The notes: generated by a model from the letters alone, not told the origin. Counted from the stretch's first letter, positions 11,792-23,654 are shown. The stretch: 64,000 bases of DNA from Lepas anatifera (GCA_034440635.1 JAOTON010001814.1:992001-1056000), one strand, 5' to 3'. Program-made: numbers and translations.

Positions 11792-12288
11792 ATTTGTATT
11801 GTAATAATTTAATATTGCAACAGAATCGTAGTTTGCGTTTTGGCAGAACAGGAATACGATCTTCAAGTGTTGAAAAATTTCCAGTTGAAAAGTGAAACCC
11901 ATCTATATACAGAAGTTGGTAGTTTATTGTAATGTTTTATCGAACAGCACATCACACTGCGTGGCACCGCACTTCCCGCAGCAGTCTCAGAGTCATCCGG
12001 ACCGGCCTCGACTCACGTCTGCGGCATTTATTTCTGAAGAACAATGCCGCAGACGTGGTCTGAGGGGCCGGTCCGGATGCCTCTGAGACTGCTGCATGTG
12101 AAGCGTGGTGCCACGCATACGTGTGATGTGCTGTTTGATAAAACATTACAATAAACTTCCAACTTATGTATATAGATAGCTTTCACTTTTTAGCTTGGAA
12201 ATTGTTCAACACATAAAGATCTTATTCCTGTTCTGCCAAAACGCAAACTACGAATCTGCTGCAATATCAAATTATTACAATACAAATT
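11792..12288. repeat. 0.5-kb inverted repeat (hairpin with 14-nt loop)
   Basis: Left arm 11792-12028 and right arm 12043-12288 are reverse complements with roughly 85-90% identity by eye, separated by 14 nt. Paired landmarks include GTAGTTTGCGTTTTGGCAGA, CAGCACATCACAC, GCAGCAGTCTCAGAG and ACGTCTGCGGCATT at the tip. Transcription would give a duplex of about 240 bp. It may be a foldback MITE or an inverted duplication. No ORF of note. Confidence 0.9.
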
Positions 12289-12289
12289 C

Positions 12290-12347
12290 AGCGGGAGGCA
12301 AGGGTTGATGGGGGGGCAAGTGCCCTGTTACCTCCTGGATCCGCCTA
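12290..12347. mobile_element. hAT-like MITE fragment (right end)
   Basis: GCGGGAGGCAAGGG then CTCCTGGATCCGCCTATG matches the interior and right end of M1. The left end is cut by the adjacent hairpin repeat. Confidence 0.5.
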
Positions 12348-12572
12348 TGTATCGAGGCTTTTGACTGAGTAAAGGCCTAGCTCCCTGGGAACTTTGTTCG
12401 TTTCCCCGCAGCTGCCGGAGTTCCAGTTTCGTAGACGTTTTTTGTCGCACTAATTATTTTTAGTAGCCAAAGTCTGTTGCAATACCTGGTTAGGGAACTG
12501 GCGGGTTTTTCCACCCCTGCGTGCATGGGAGGAATAATAACATGGTTCCCAAGGTTTTAAAGTTAAAGAAAA

Positions 12573-12778
12573 GGGCCGGGATGGCCTAGTGGCTTTGTTG
12601 CCAGTCTACGGATCGGATAGCATGGATTAACGTGGGTTCAATCCCCACGGCGGGAAACCGCCTTCCGTGTCCGATCTGACCGGTGGAGAGGATCCTCAAA
12701 CACCCACGCCAATGCTCGCTGTAATTGGGCAAGTGTGCCTGTTGGGAGTGGCCCTAATAAAAAATAAATGAAATGTCT
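12573..12778 (+). mobile_element. tRNA-derived SINE, family 3
   Basis: Starts with a tRNA-like head: GGGATGGCCTAGTGGC (A-box) and GTGGGTTCAATCCCCAC (B-box and T-arm stem). A unique body follows and an A-rich AATAAAAAATAAATGAAA tail. Only one copy is in the window, so the boundaries are approximate. Confidence 0.75.
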
Positions 12779-13824
12779 GTGTCTAAAAATATCAGTTAGC
12801 CCGGGCGACTCATTTGGGGTCAATGTTTAAGCTGACAGCCAGGCCTGCTTTTATTTACATTTCTCATCAGAGTTTAGATTCTGAATTCCTGGGCACCTCA
12901 GACTATCAGGCAAGTTTCGTTCCAGTAATCAGAGCAAATCACAATTCAGTTTTCATTCCCGCCTTGGTGGTCGGTGACATTCACTAACTTTTCAGCCGCG
13001 GGTTAATGAGATTCAATCAGCACCTGATGACGAGAGAGAGAGAAGAGAGAGAGAACTGTCCATGCCATTCTATTTTCAATATCGATCAAGAAAATTACCC
13101 ACAGCATAGCGAAGCTAGGAAAATATTATTCAAGATGATCGTTTTAGGGATAAAGAGCTGCATTGCCTTTCTCAAATAGACGACGTCGTATGAGTGAAAC
13201 CATCATCTGTCAGTTCCATTCGCCTAAGAACGTTCGGAGTTTTAGGGGGCCAATGAGTATCTTAAAGTTATTTCTCTTCATTCAACGCAAAGGGGTTGAT
13301 GGTTAGAAATCCGAGCATTGTGAATGGTGGTGGACTTTTGACCTTTGCCCTCGTCCCCTTTCCACGCATCTGTTAGTTATTCCGCAAAACAGCTCCAATG
13401 AAGGGAGTCAGTTATTTGAGGCTTTTATTCTCCCAGGAGGTGAGAAGACTCGACGTCAGGTAGCATTCTGCAGCGTGCCGTTAAGCCCTAACAACTAGAA
13501 AATATCGACGATGAAAATGTAATCGACTCCCTTAACAATAATTTTTCCTCCCATCTCAATGGAGACAACGCATTCTGGAGAGAAGCACACAAATATATTC
13601 CCCAAGTTATGTTAAATTGTGCTGTGGTCGGATTGGATCAAACCCGCTTAGAGGATATTGGAAAGTGGGCATGGCCTGCCCACACGTCTGATTCTGTTAC
13701 TGAGGCCCACTTTTGTTAGCCCCTCCACCCGAGGCCACCAAGGCGCGTTGCCTCGGAATTGTTACTGGGGGTCACGGACGCCGACCTGGTGATGGCCGGG
13801 AGGGGGTAGGTGAAGTGTCAATTG
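12779..13824. other. No gene recognised
   Basis: Contains a short (GA)n tract at 13031-13053. No ORF, repeat end or motif that I can support. Confidence 0.25.
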
Positions 13825-14122
13825 CTTAGCTGCAGGGTTGGCATTTTTGCCAGTTGAGAGGGGTTGCTGCCGCCAGCCGGTTTTTACCGGTTTAAACCGG
13901 CAAAAAGTGGCAGAAAGTGGCAAAAACTCGGGGAGGCCAAATTCGTCATTATTTATGGAAACTGAACTCAAAGCGTTTTCCAAAAGTTGTTACCAACACC
14001 ATGCCGATAATTACACTGTATTTATGGTATTATGATCATCTTATTTATCATTATATATTTTCTAGTCTTAGTCTTAAGCCCTAGTGCAGCAAACGCCGAT
14101 AGGATCACATGCTACCCACATT

Positions 14123-14968
14123 TTAACACGCGCATTGACGGGGGCGGGTACCCGCCGCCCCTCGGGTTTTTCGGAGACAGGAGAAAAACGGCGGCGCGTA
14201 GCGCCGCCGTACTTGGTATACCTTTTCCTTCATCATTTTTACAACTTCTGTGAAAATTTTAAGGTTAAGTCATTTCAGGTCAGGTCACCAGTACAGGTCA
14301 AGTGACCTGACCTCAAAAAAGTTTAAGATAGCATAAGTCGGAGCAGGGTAAACTTATCCGATTGAAACTCATATCACATAATGGCCCTACCGAGTCCTCT
14401 AAAAAATGTTCCGGTATTTTTGATATCGATGACCTAAGGTCAGGTACGAGGCATGACCTCTCCATTGAAAATACATGGGAAAAATGGTTTTCATAAAATA
14501 ACTCAGTAACGGATGGTGATAGAGCGTTTATTGCAGCTCCATTAGACTCACCTGGGCTTTGCGGTTCTAATGATATGCATTTTATATAATTTGACCCTGA
14601 CCTGACCTCAGGTCAGGTCAAATTCTTGATTTGACCTAGCAAGGTCAAATTATATATCATTCGATTCGGCTTGCTGAGAGGATTCATATAGTTTAAGTCG
14701 TTTTGCTCTATCTTTACTTGTTCAGATGTAAGGGCCAAAAAACTTAATTTACATGTTATCCCTATGATGGCATGTTTTGACCTCTCGTGACCTTAAATGT
14801 GACCTGACCAAAAAGTGGTTTACATGTTTTCGATGGAGAAGTGGATGGGCAACCCAACGCCGTTTACCGTTTTTCGCTACCTACCATGGTTCTCGAGATC
14901 TTAGGGGGCGGGTACCCGCCCCCCGTCAAAGCGAAGGTGGCTCAGACACCCGTCAATGCGCGTGTTAA
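14123..14968. mobile_element. TTAA-family A element, copy A2
   Basis: Complete 846-bp element from TTAACACGCGCATTGACGG to CCGTCAATGCGCGTGTTAA. Subterminal palindromes GGGCGGGTACCCGCC (left) and GGGGCGGGTACCCGCCCC (right) flank a core with TGACCTGACCTCAGGTCAGG (about 14597). It lies in the opposite orientation to A4 and sits inside hAT-like element H1. Non-coding. Confidence 0.85.
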
Positions 14969-16096
14969 TCAGTTCGATTGGTTAATTCTCGATAATATTA
15001 TCAGCTGAATCAAACAGGGGCTAATTCTGATGTCTGGTGGTAGTCTAGATGAAATAAGATGGTTTTCCTGACTAGAAAGTCAAGCCGCTCGAGCTCAGTA
15101 AGAATCCAGCCCATGCGTTGGGGTCTCCGATGCAGTTCCCCATCGGAGGCAAGACAAGCACCTTTTAGGTGCACGACATATTACGGCGAAGACCTTTATT
15201 ATTTTACGTGTCGTATTTGGTGAAAATTTTGAGTCTTCTTCAACGCCGAGCAGTGTCGAACATTAGAAAGGGTACAAGCTGGGAATTCCCAAGCCCTTCT
15301 GAGTGACTGATGTACTGGATCTTTTACGGCGAAGGACATTATTTCAGCCTGAATACATGGAAACTGCATTATTAGCAGTACTTTTGAGCTTCTGTAACTT
15401 ATATTTATCAAGTAAAAATCAGCATTGACAGACCTGTTCTGGTTAAAACATTCACCTTTTTCAAACATGTTGTCTCCTCGAGCTACTTTGTTCGTCTCTT
15501 CTGATCATAAACTCTCAAACCTAGGTAGTAGTACCCCCAGTGGTCGGTTATACCATACATTTATCTCTTGGCAGGCGCACACCAGGATTTTTGTTTGGAG
15601 GGCGATAGGCTGATGGAGGGGGAGGGGCGCATGTCACGCGTAGGATTTCTTTCACTGGTGAGGAGACGGCAGTTTCGGAACAGGGGCGGCTTGAATCACA
15701 TACTGGGCGAATGCTTCAACGCAGGGGCGGCACGCTAGGAGCAGGGACGGAAAGGTGAGAGTAAAACTGATACTAAAAGCCAGATCAGGCTCATTTCTCC
15801 CCTCCATGGGTGCCTGCGTCTGCCTCTCCCCCTTGGATGGGCTACTATCTCTTCGAAAAAATATATGAAATAAATTATATAAAATAAAATTAGGTTAAAT
15901 GGACCAACCTGTTGTTTAATAATACCCGTACGATTTCTTGCGATTAGAGAACAAATATTTATATTGACATGCCTACACTTCTGATGTGGCATTTCACTTG
16001 TGGCTTCATCTAAAATGTATGTACCGGTTCCTAACCAACAAAGAATCAACGGCACTTCATCCATTGTAAAAACCCTTCATATCAGGAAGGTGAGGT

Positions 16097-16295
16097 CACT
16101 TGGGGATCCAGGCGGTCCGTTTGGGGGCGAGGGCAAACTGATCGGCAAAAAGCCGATGAACAAAAAATGTCACACAGCCAAAATGGAAGCTGACTGCTTC
16201 CAAGATTTCGTGCTGCCGGCCGTGGGGGAGCAAAAACACTATTTTTTCGACTTTATAAGGCTGGCCTCTCTTCCCTCCCCCTGGATCTGCCAATG
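16097..16295. mobile_element. hAT-like MITE M3
   Basis: Ends CACTTGGGGATCCAGG and CCTGGATCTGCCAATG match the GGCGGATCCAG family. The flanking 8-mers (GGTGAGGT, GATTGGTT) share only four positions, so the target duplication is not convincing. Confidence 0.45.
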
Positions 16296-16556
16296 GATTG
16301 GTTCCAGCCATAAAAGACCATTCAGTTTGAACAAATTATTGAAGTTGTGTGATGAAATGGAAGAAAAGAGTGCCGGAGCCTCCCAATACACAGTAATATA
16401 CGTTTTCACCCCAGAAGATGTCCTTACATTCATATCCAACGCGAATATCAGTTAATATTTAGTATTTCATAGTTTTTGCCCCTTTTGCCACCGGGTTTAT
16501 GCCAGCCTTTAGGTTTAAACCACTTTCTGCCGGCTACTGCCAACCCTGCTTAGCTG

Positions 16557-17623
16557 TTTAAAAAGGACGCTTCTGAGGTACTGTAACAGAATTATAATTA
16601 GTAAAATTAACATGAGATCACGCCGCTGGTAAGAGGGAGAAAAGGCAAACATTTAAATTGAGCCTCTAGATGTTTTTGGGACCTCTCCCTAGCTACCCAG
16701 GTCACGTAGCCAGGGTAACCGAGGCGCCCACTCCCCGATTCTCCAAACTTTCGATACCCATAACCTCTGACCGATCCGCCTCCTGCACTTGCAAACATCA
16801 TCGATTCCGACTTCAGCGCAGGAAAGAGTACTGTTTGTGGCGATAACAGCAGCAAAACTTGCGCTCTGAAAGGGTGTGCTATTTCTGTCTTTGAAGAAAA
16901 TATTCAACCCAGTAGAGGCTCTAACTTTGTAGCTGCAGGGCAAAGGAAGTGTACAAAACCACGTGATAATTCATAACGAATGGGATCTTTGTTTTTGCTA
17001 CACGTGATATTGTTTTTTGTCTGTAATACGCCGTTTGCAGCTGCTTAATTATTCTAGCCTACGAAAAGCAGATAACGTTAGTAGGGTAGGAAGTTCTAAC
17101 CACTGATTTGACGAAAATAAAAGGATGCAGCTATTGCACGAATCCATGAAAACATTTCCAGCTTCTGGTCCTGGCCATCGGAAATTTGCTTGCACTCAAA
17201 GTCATGCATTAGCGTTTTCCCAATTGAACCCTGCTGCTTTTATTTTGAAGGGCGAAAGGAACTGTATCAGTATTAGAGGTTTTCAAGCTGAAAATTGGAT
17301 TGGTTTGAGAAATTATGATGCATTTAGATGCAACACGTTGACCAAATTTTCATTTGTATTGTCCTTTGTCACATATGGTATACTATTTCTTAGATTTTAT
17401 TGTAGTTCGTGGAATTTGAAATTGCAACTACGTACTCTAGTTATTATTGCTTAAATTTTGACTAGGCTCATGCATAGCAATGTTTCATTTAGAAAAATAA
17501 CCTAGCATCCTTCTTTAGCAGAAACCAAATCAATATCATCCCAATATAATCCCTGCAAATCAGTTTAGGCCATGAGTTTAAGCTTGGAACTTTTCCGATA
17601 GTAGGTATAAAGGTTCAATTTGC
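16557..17623. other. No gene recognised
   Basis: AT-rich from 16960 onward. The 109-residue plus-strand ORF at 17125-17454 has a hydrophobic stretch near its end but no motif I know and no supporting context. Confidence 0.25.
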
Positions 17624-17744
17624 CTGTGTTTGGTGTAACCTTAGGCCTTTTAGGTGCCTTTTAATTCTATGTACCTAGTTAAACATGCAAGGCTCCCTTC
17701 AGAAATCATTGCAACCAGGTGTGGCAGGTGTATCTGGCAGTGAC
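17624..17744 (+). repeat. 121-bp dispersed repeat, copy 1
   Basis: Identical to 18337-18457 except for two bases. Begins CTGTGTTTGGTGTAACC and ends CTGGCAGTGAC. It has no evident inverted ends and no ORF. The near-identity implies recent movement or conversion. Confidence 0.85.
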
Positions 17745-18336
17745 TGTCTGGAAGAATTTTGAAAAAGCAATCCATAGTGGCTGGCTAGTTGTGAACCATT
17801 GTTTGAATGACAGTCAAAGGATTATTCATCCATTAACACGCGCCCCTCAGGGGGGGTGAAAATTGCCCCCTCCTTGTTTTCCCCAGATAACTAAAAACGA
17901 AGAGACGCGGAACAACGAAACTTATAGTACCTTATCCCTGATCAATTTTATGCATCTGACCAATTTTTTGGTCAGGTCATGGCAGGTCAAGGAGCTATCC
18001 AAGGTCAAGCGAACCGACCTCAAAACCAAAGATAAAGTGGCTGGCAGAAGGACATACCAACATTGTTTGAAGTGGCGCCTAAGGAACATCAGCCAACCGG
18101 TCAGTTTGAAACCTTCACAATATGATGAGGTCATTAGGGCCTACAAATCTGCTATCTCAGAATTTGTATATTGTTGACCTAAGGTGGTGTCGATTTTTTG
18201 GTCACCCCATTATAAGTCTATGGTGAAAATAGAAAGGGCTCGTTTTCATTAAATGCTGGATAGATAAAGCTAAAAATCATCAAACCGTCTATTCTTACCA
18301 TGATCTTGACCATAAAGTTGAGTTTTGATCACCTGA

Positions 18337-18457
18337 CTGTGTTTGGTGTAACCTTAGGCCTTTTAGGTGCCTTTTAATTCTATGTACCTAGTTAAACATG
18401 CAAGGCTCCCTTTAGAAATCATTGCAACCAGGTGTGGCAGGTCTATCTGGCAGTGAC
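18337..18457 (+). repeat. 121-bp dispersed repeat, copy 2, inside B1
   Basis: Same 121-bp sequence as 17624-17744, same orientation, two differences. In B2 the corresponding position holds a TGACC/GGTCA-rich segment instead, so in B1 this sequence interrupts or replaces part of the element. Confidence 0.85.
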
Positions 18458-18779
18458 ATACAGTGATTGGTTTTGCCAATAACTTCTCACCGAATTGATA
18501 AAAAGCTCTTAGTTTGCTTGCATTGTGCTAATATTGTCACGGGGAGTCGATATTGATATGCAACATGACCATACCAGGTCAGCTTGTGACCCTGACCTAG
18601 CTCGATGTAAAGTCATTTTCACAATCTGACCTTGCAGGGTCATATTTTACATCATTTGATTCGCTGCGATGAGAGGAATCCAATGATGCAGAAATATTTT
18701 TTCCAGCTCCACTGAGTAAAAATCTAGAGAGGAAACGTACACTCCCCTGTTGTAAGCCTATGGAACCTTCTTTGACCTA

Positions 18780-18964
18780 GGGGATGAGGTGGCTTAGTGG
18801 ATAACACCCTTGTCTTCTAAGCCACCGGTCCCGGGTTCAAGTTCCGGCAGAGCCTCTGAATAAGTCGATCTGATCCCCAAAATTCCCTTCCAACAGGGTG
18901 AGAGTTGGCGACGCCGTATGACCCTGGCAGTTGGTGCGTCGTTAAACCCCAACAATTATTATTA
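18780..18964 (+). mobile_element. tRNA-Arg-like SINE, family 2 (copy a)
   Basis: The head GGGATGAGGTGGCTTAGTGG carries an A-box, the loop CTTCTAA reads as an Arg (TCT) anticodon, and GGTTCAAGTTCC is the B-box. The body (GGTGAGAGTTGGCGACGCCG) ends in CGTTAAACCCCAACA and an (ATT)n tail. It is flanked by a perfect 12-bp duplication, TTCTTTGACCTA (18768-18779 and 18965-18976), inside element B1. The other B copies keep the uninterrupted TTCTTTGACCT site. Confidence 0.9.
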
Positions 18965-19399
18965 TTCTTTGACCTATGCTGAACTCAATATTGACCTGAC
19001 ATAAAAATACTTCGTATAATTTTTATTTGTCTTGTCAAGAGCTTTTGAAAGCCGTCCGTAGTTTTTCTTTAGCTTTTCTGGGAAATAAGCTACGGAGGAG
19101 GGGCTAAATACGCCCCGGTGGGGCACGTCACGCCAGGGACCCCAGTGGGGCGCATGTTTATTACTGTTTTTCATTTTTTAAAGGGAGATACGCGAAAAAA
19201 ATTTCTGGTTTCTTGTTACTTGAATTTTTTATTACGAAACTGTCAATTTCTTTGTATCTTCGGCAAAACTTTTGGAGGCCACTTAACTATTATTGAAGTA
19301 TATTAACGGTACCAGTAAAAGGCTGGAACCTGCTCTTTATCTCTTAGTTTTCAAAAGCTATTTTAAGTGTTGAAGGTAATTTTTGTAATATAAATATTT

Positions 19400-21033
19400 G
19401 TTCTCCTATCCATCTCGCTCACCCCACTGTTTGGAAAATTATTGGAACGCTGTATATGTAACGCACTTCTAACCCATGTTCATCCTGTTCTGGCTCCAAA
19501 TCAACACGGCTTTGTTCCACGTAAGTCCTGCGACACAAATTTAGCATCTCTTTTGAAAACAGCGTGGGACTCCATTAATTCAAAAATACAAACTGACTTC
19601 ACATAGGATTACACGATTCCACAAATTACACTGCGGCATTCCAGAGTGTCAATCATAAATTGCTCATTAATGAGCTGAAACATTCGTTCCAAATTTCCGG
19701 CACTGCTCTCGATTGGCTTTCTTCTTATTTAGGCAATAGAAAACAGCGTGTAATTGTAAATGGAAAATTTTCAGATTGGGCTCCAGTACGCTCTGGGACG
19801 CCTGAAGGCGGAATTTTGTCACCTTTGCTGTTTGCCCTGTTTGTTAACGATCTACCGTCCAAAATCAAGACGAATTGTCTCCTCTTTGCCCATGATATTA
19901 AGCTCTTCCACCAAATTTCCTCTTTAGCGGACGCTGAACTTCTCCAGGCTGATCTCAACACTCTAACTGTGAATGGTCACATCTTTGGAAACTTCAACTT
20001 AACCCAGTTAAGTGCAAATCATTAACTATAACACTGAAACGCAATCCAGTTCTAGCCACCTATAAAATTCAAAACAATGCCCTTGAAAAAGTAAACTCAA
20101 TACGAGATCTTGGAGTGTGGTTAGACTCAAAATTAACGTTTCAGGACCACATTGATGAAACCGTCAGTAAGGCAAAAGGGCCACTTGGCCTGCTGATAAG
20201 TTCCCTCCAGACAGGCCATCCAGTGGGAGGAACGAGATCGAGGTAAAAATTTAAACCGGACCCAATCTTGGCAGCTTATTTTGGCAATCTTCGCTCATTT
20301 TTAGAATATCGTTGCATTATTTGGGGAGGGGCTGCCAAGACACATCTAGACAGAATCGAAAGAATACAACACAAATTTCTTATTTGGCTTTCAAACATTT
20401 CTTTCAACCACTCGCAGTCCCTTGACTACTCTGATCTTTTGGAACATTTCAAAATTTGCAGTCTCGCTTCTCGCCGTCTGCAATACGATATCATGTTTAT
20501 CCAGAAGATCATAACAGCCAGGACTGACTCTGCCCTACTGCTCGGGAGTTTGCTGCGTGTACCACCTCGACATACCCGAGCTATGATCAGCACCTTATTT
20601 CATGTTCTGCATGCCCGGATAAATACGGTGCAGCGTGGACTGTTTTGTCGAGCGCCCAGCAATTTCAATGCACTCATGACTGCGCGCCCTCACGCCGATC
20701 CGTTCAGGTGCAGTCACGCACAAATTAGGGGCCATGTAAGGTCTTTTATTAGAGCGACTCCTATCCCAAGAGATATTGGTAGGCTGTGAATTATTATTAT
20801 TTGGAGAGGATGTAACTTAGCTTATTTATGATGGTGCTGGTTTTGTAATATATTTTTACCATGTATTATGCCTGATGTCTCTTCATTAGAGTTATATTTT
20901 ATCGTGTCATTGTTGTATGTACATCACCTTTTATTGTATTGTAATGTGAGTGTTTTACCATCTGGACTTGAGCTGTCCCTGGGGCTTGCCCTGTTGCGCA
21001 TCAACTCTTAATAAACAATAAACAATAAACAAT
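19400..21033 (+). pseudogene. Broken non-LTR retrotransposon, second LINE family
   Basis: RT homology begins near 19420 (HGFVPRKSC-type block near 19505). It continues in the 121-residue frame 19660-20025 with the SGTPEGGILSPLLFALFVND block. The catalytic box reads FAHD instead of the usual F/YADD, so the polymerase site is mutated. After stops, the thumb region resumes near 20050, and a 173-residue frame at 20268-20789 holds the C-terminal domain (EYRCIIWGG, RIERIQHKFL). The 3' end is a clear LINE tail of AATAAAC repeats at 21009-21033. 5'-truncated with at least four breaks. It differs from the 0.9-3 kb LINE in sequence and tail. Confidence 0.85.
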
Positions 21034-21363
21034 TTGTATTGGAATTAATTTTACATAGGCCATACAAACTACGAAATGAATCAGTTTGCCCTAAAAATAG
21101 AGCATAAAAGAATTGTTCAAGTCTTCAATCGTTTCGTACCACAGGTCTTAAGTCACTCTCTACAAAATTCCCAAGATGACGGAGCTTTTGCGTCAGATAC
21201 GTCACGTGACCCAGGTATGAGCATTCCTCAGCCATTTAAAGGGAGTGTCCCACTTTTATAATGGGTTTTGAACTGGGATAGCAGTTTTGTAGAGCGTTTT
21301 GAGAAACCAATATTGACATATTTAATTTCACCCAAAGCTCTCGATATAAAATTTCCGCCAGCT

Positions 21364-21909
21364 TTAACCCTTTAGCGGGCAAATCTCTCGCACGGGACTG
21401 TTCTCACCCGGTTGCTCAAATGAAGGCAGTCAGGACTTGAATAAAACTAGATGCTTGGTTTCGCTTCCAGCCAATAGTAACATCTTTTTTATTTCTAGAT
21501 TGACCAATCAGCGTTCATATCTCAATTGTTTGCGGGAATATGATTACATCGCATCAGTCATTCCCTGGCGACGGGCAAAACATGGAGGGTACGGCCGCGT
21601 GCTCTCATTATACATATTTGACTACGAGGACACCAAGACAAGCTTGTGGCTGCCACTTTAAGAGAAGACACTGGAACAATTGCTGTTGATGTTGATATAT
21701 AAAAAGACTTCCAACGTAATAAATATTAAATAAAAAATTATGATTAACAGAAATAATAATCATATTATATGGTTACAGAATTCAAGAGTGAAATAAAACA
21801 TTTCATGTGCATCGCAAAAAAGCATAAGCTTCACTTTGCTGAATTTATTTCACGCCCATACCAATAAAAGCTTTGGGTGCCCGACGGGCACTGCCCGTTG
21901 TAGGGTTAA
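21364..21909. mobile_element. piggyBac-like MITE
   Basis: A 546-bp element with TTAA at both ends followed by inverted CCCTTTAGCGGGCA and TGCCCGTTGTAGGG. TTAA targets with CCCTTT-type ends are characteristic of piggyBac elements. No transposase is encoded. The small ORF at 21437-21661 has no known motif. Confidence 0.7.
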
Positions 21910-22139
21910 AGTTCAAAGTAAAGGGGCTTATTGGCTTATTTTAAACCCTGAAAGAATACCTTCCATATGGCAGCAGTAATCTGATTGGTCGTAAGCCCTG
22001 AGCCTCACCCACTCGCTGAAAATACCATGCTATCGAGTGAACCAGCATGCAACTGCCTGTGGACCGAAAGCCTCGGGCACGTTAGCGTCCAGTCAATGTG
22101 CATTTGGGCCAAATTGCGCCCAATGGCTGTACCACACAT

Positions 22140-22316
22140 CACAGTGGATAGCACCCTTGTCTTCTAAGCCAGTGGTCCCGGGTTCAAGTCCCGGCGGAGC
22201 CTCTGAATAAGTCAATCTGATCCCCAAAATCCCTTCCAACAGGGTGAGAGTTGGCGACGCCGTAGGGCCCTGGCAGTTGGTGCGTCGTTAAACCCCAACA
22301 ATTATTATTATTACAT
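22140..22316 (+). mobile_element. tRNA-Arg-like SINE, family 2 (copy b, 5'-truncated)
   Basis: Starts inside the A-box region (AGTGGATAGCACCCTTG). It then matches copy a through the B-box GGTTCAAGTCCC, the GGCGACGCCGTA body and the (ATT)n tail. Confidence 0.9.
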
Positions 22317-23333
22317 AGATCCTCCCCGGACTTGTCGGAGCATGTATCAATTGTTTTTGTCGAAATCGAACTCTGAAATGGTTTATTTACATCATAAACG
22401 TGCATTATCGTTAGACACTCAATAAACACGGCTGCCGCAACGACATCTGACGTTAAGTTTTTGCACCAGCACTTCTTGTACTGCACACAAATTGTGTCAT
22501 GCGGAAACGCTGTGAATGGACTTCGACAGCAAGTCTATGATCAAGATTTAAGATTTCACTGATTATTAAAACTGTCATGTTGATGACGTCACTTATTGTT
22601 AGAAAAGAGGAGATATTTTTGTTTTTAGCCTATGGATGTGGGGAAAAGGCTGTTTTCTGATTTTCAGACCTTTCTTGTCCTTAAATTGTTCATTGTAGAA
22701 TTTCGACAAGTGGTCCATTCCCTTTAATCGATTGTGAGAATTATCGATAAGTAGTCTAGAAATGTTGTCTTCGAGAGCAATTTTAAGGCATTTGGAGGCC
22801 AAATTCGCAAAAATGAGAATATAAATTCTGAAACAACTTTTGTGAGCTTTTGATCTAGCCCCAATAATTTGTCTGCGTATCTCCCTTTAATGTTATTATC
22901 TATGTATTTTTATAATTTATTTGATTATTTTAAAAATGAGCCGAAGTTTGAGTTGTTAAATTGAGTCGGGAGTTTAGTCGGAGTTGAGTTGACTGGATTG
23001 AAGCTTGAGTCGGAGTTGAGTCAACTCCGACCACTATTGTCTGTGAGCTGAGTCGGCGTTGAGTCAACTGCTCTCAGCACTTGAGTTGAGCTGAGTCGAC
23101 TCAACAAAATTCTGAAACGCACAACTCTTGTCAGCGTATGGCATCGACAGTAGAGCTCAGCCACCTAGAGTCGACACTAGAGGAGCAAACTCGCATTTTC
23201 GATGTAATCGTCCAGGCGCGCTCTAGCGTTCGTGACAGTGCCAGTCTTTCCAGCCCACGGTGGAAAGACTGGCTCAGATTCGACGCTAGTTGGTACAGTG
23301 AATCTTAGTCAACTGCAAGACTGCAACGCCTTT
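22317..23333. other. No gene; degenerate GAGTTGAGTC repeat and a 13-bp hairpin
   Basis: Imperfect repeats of GAGTCGGAGTTGAGTCAACT occupy about 22960-23108. A perfect 13-bp stem GCCAGTCTTTCCA / TGGAAAGACTGGC with an 8-nt loop lies at 23240-23273. Nothing coding is seen. Confidence 0.5.
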
Positions 23334-23654
23334 CCCGTTGCCAGGGGTCAAAAAAGTTGCTGGCGTGTCACCATTTGAAATTCCACATCACGAATGTGTC
23401 ACCAAACTAAAAATGCTACCAAAACCCTTATTTCTTTGAGTTGTTACACCGTTTTTCATTGTTTTTGTGTATTATGCTCCCAGTATAAACCAGAGCTGAA
23501 AGTTCTGATATATTTATCTAACGTTTGAAGCCGAAGGAAGTGTATGTGAGCAATCAGCAGGGACGGATCCAGGAATTACCAAAGGGGGCCTTGACAGGGG
23601 GTCAGGAATAGCTTTGGGGGCTGAACCATGCAAGGAATATATTTTCATTAAAAA

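Larger units (their letters stand above)
13833..16548. mobile_element. hAT-like transposon H1, 2.7 kb, perfect 8-bp target duplication
   Basis: Inverted ends CAGGGTTGGCA...TGCCAACCCTG, with further paired subterminal GTGGCAGAAAGTGG and TTTAAACC motifs. The 8-mer CTTAGCTG lies directly outside both ends (13825-13832 and 16549-16556), the diagnostic hAT target-duplication length. The left subterminal region contains the palindrome CCGGTTTAAACCGG (13887-13900). TTAA element A2 (14123-14968) and a MITE (16097-16295) are nested inside. No transposase is recognisable. The 151-residue ORF at 16000-16455 crosses the MITE and looks accidental. This is a non-autonomous or decayed copy. Confidence 0.85.
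17833..19160. mobile_element. TTAA-family B element, copy B1
   Basis: Left end TTAACACGCGCCCCTCAGG, right end CCAGTGGGGCGCATGTTTA (TTAA mutated). The interior follows B2-B4: the GTTTTCCCCAG segment, GGTCAGGTCATGGCAGGTCA, ATTATAAGTCTATGG and GAGAGGAATCCAATGAT. It is longer than B2 because of SINE 2a and the second 121-bp repeat. Non-coding. Confidence 0.8.

Noticed and set aside
16000..16455. hAT transposase remnant in H1
   Set aside because: The ORF runs through a MITE and shows no transposase motif.
18780..18850. Functional tRNA-Arg gene
   Set aside because: The tRNA-like head is followed by a SINE body, (ATT)n tail and target duplication, and a second truncated copy exists at 22140.
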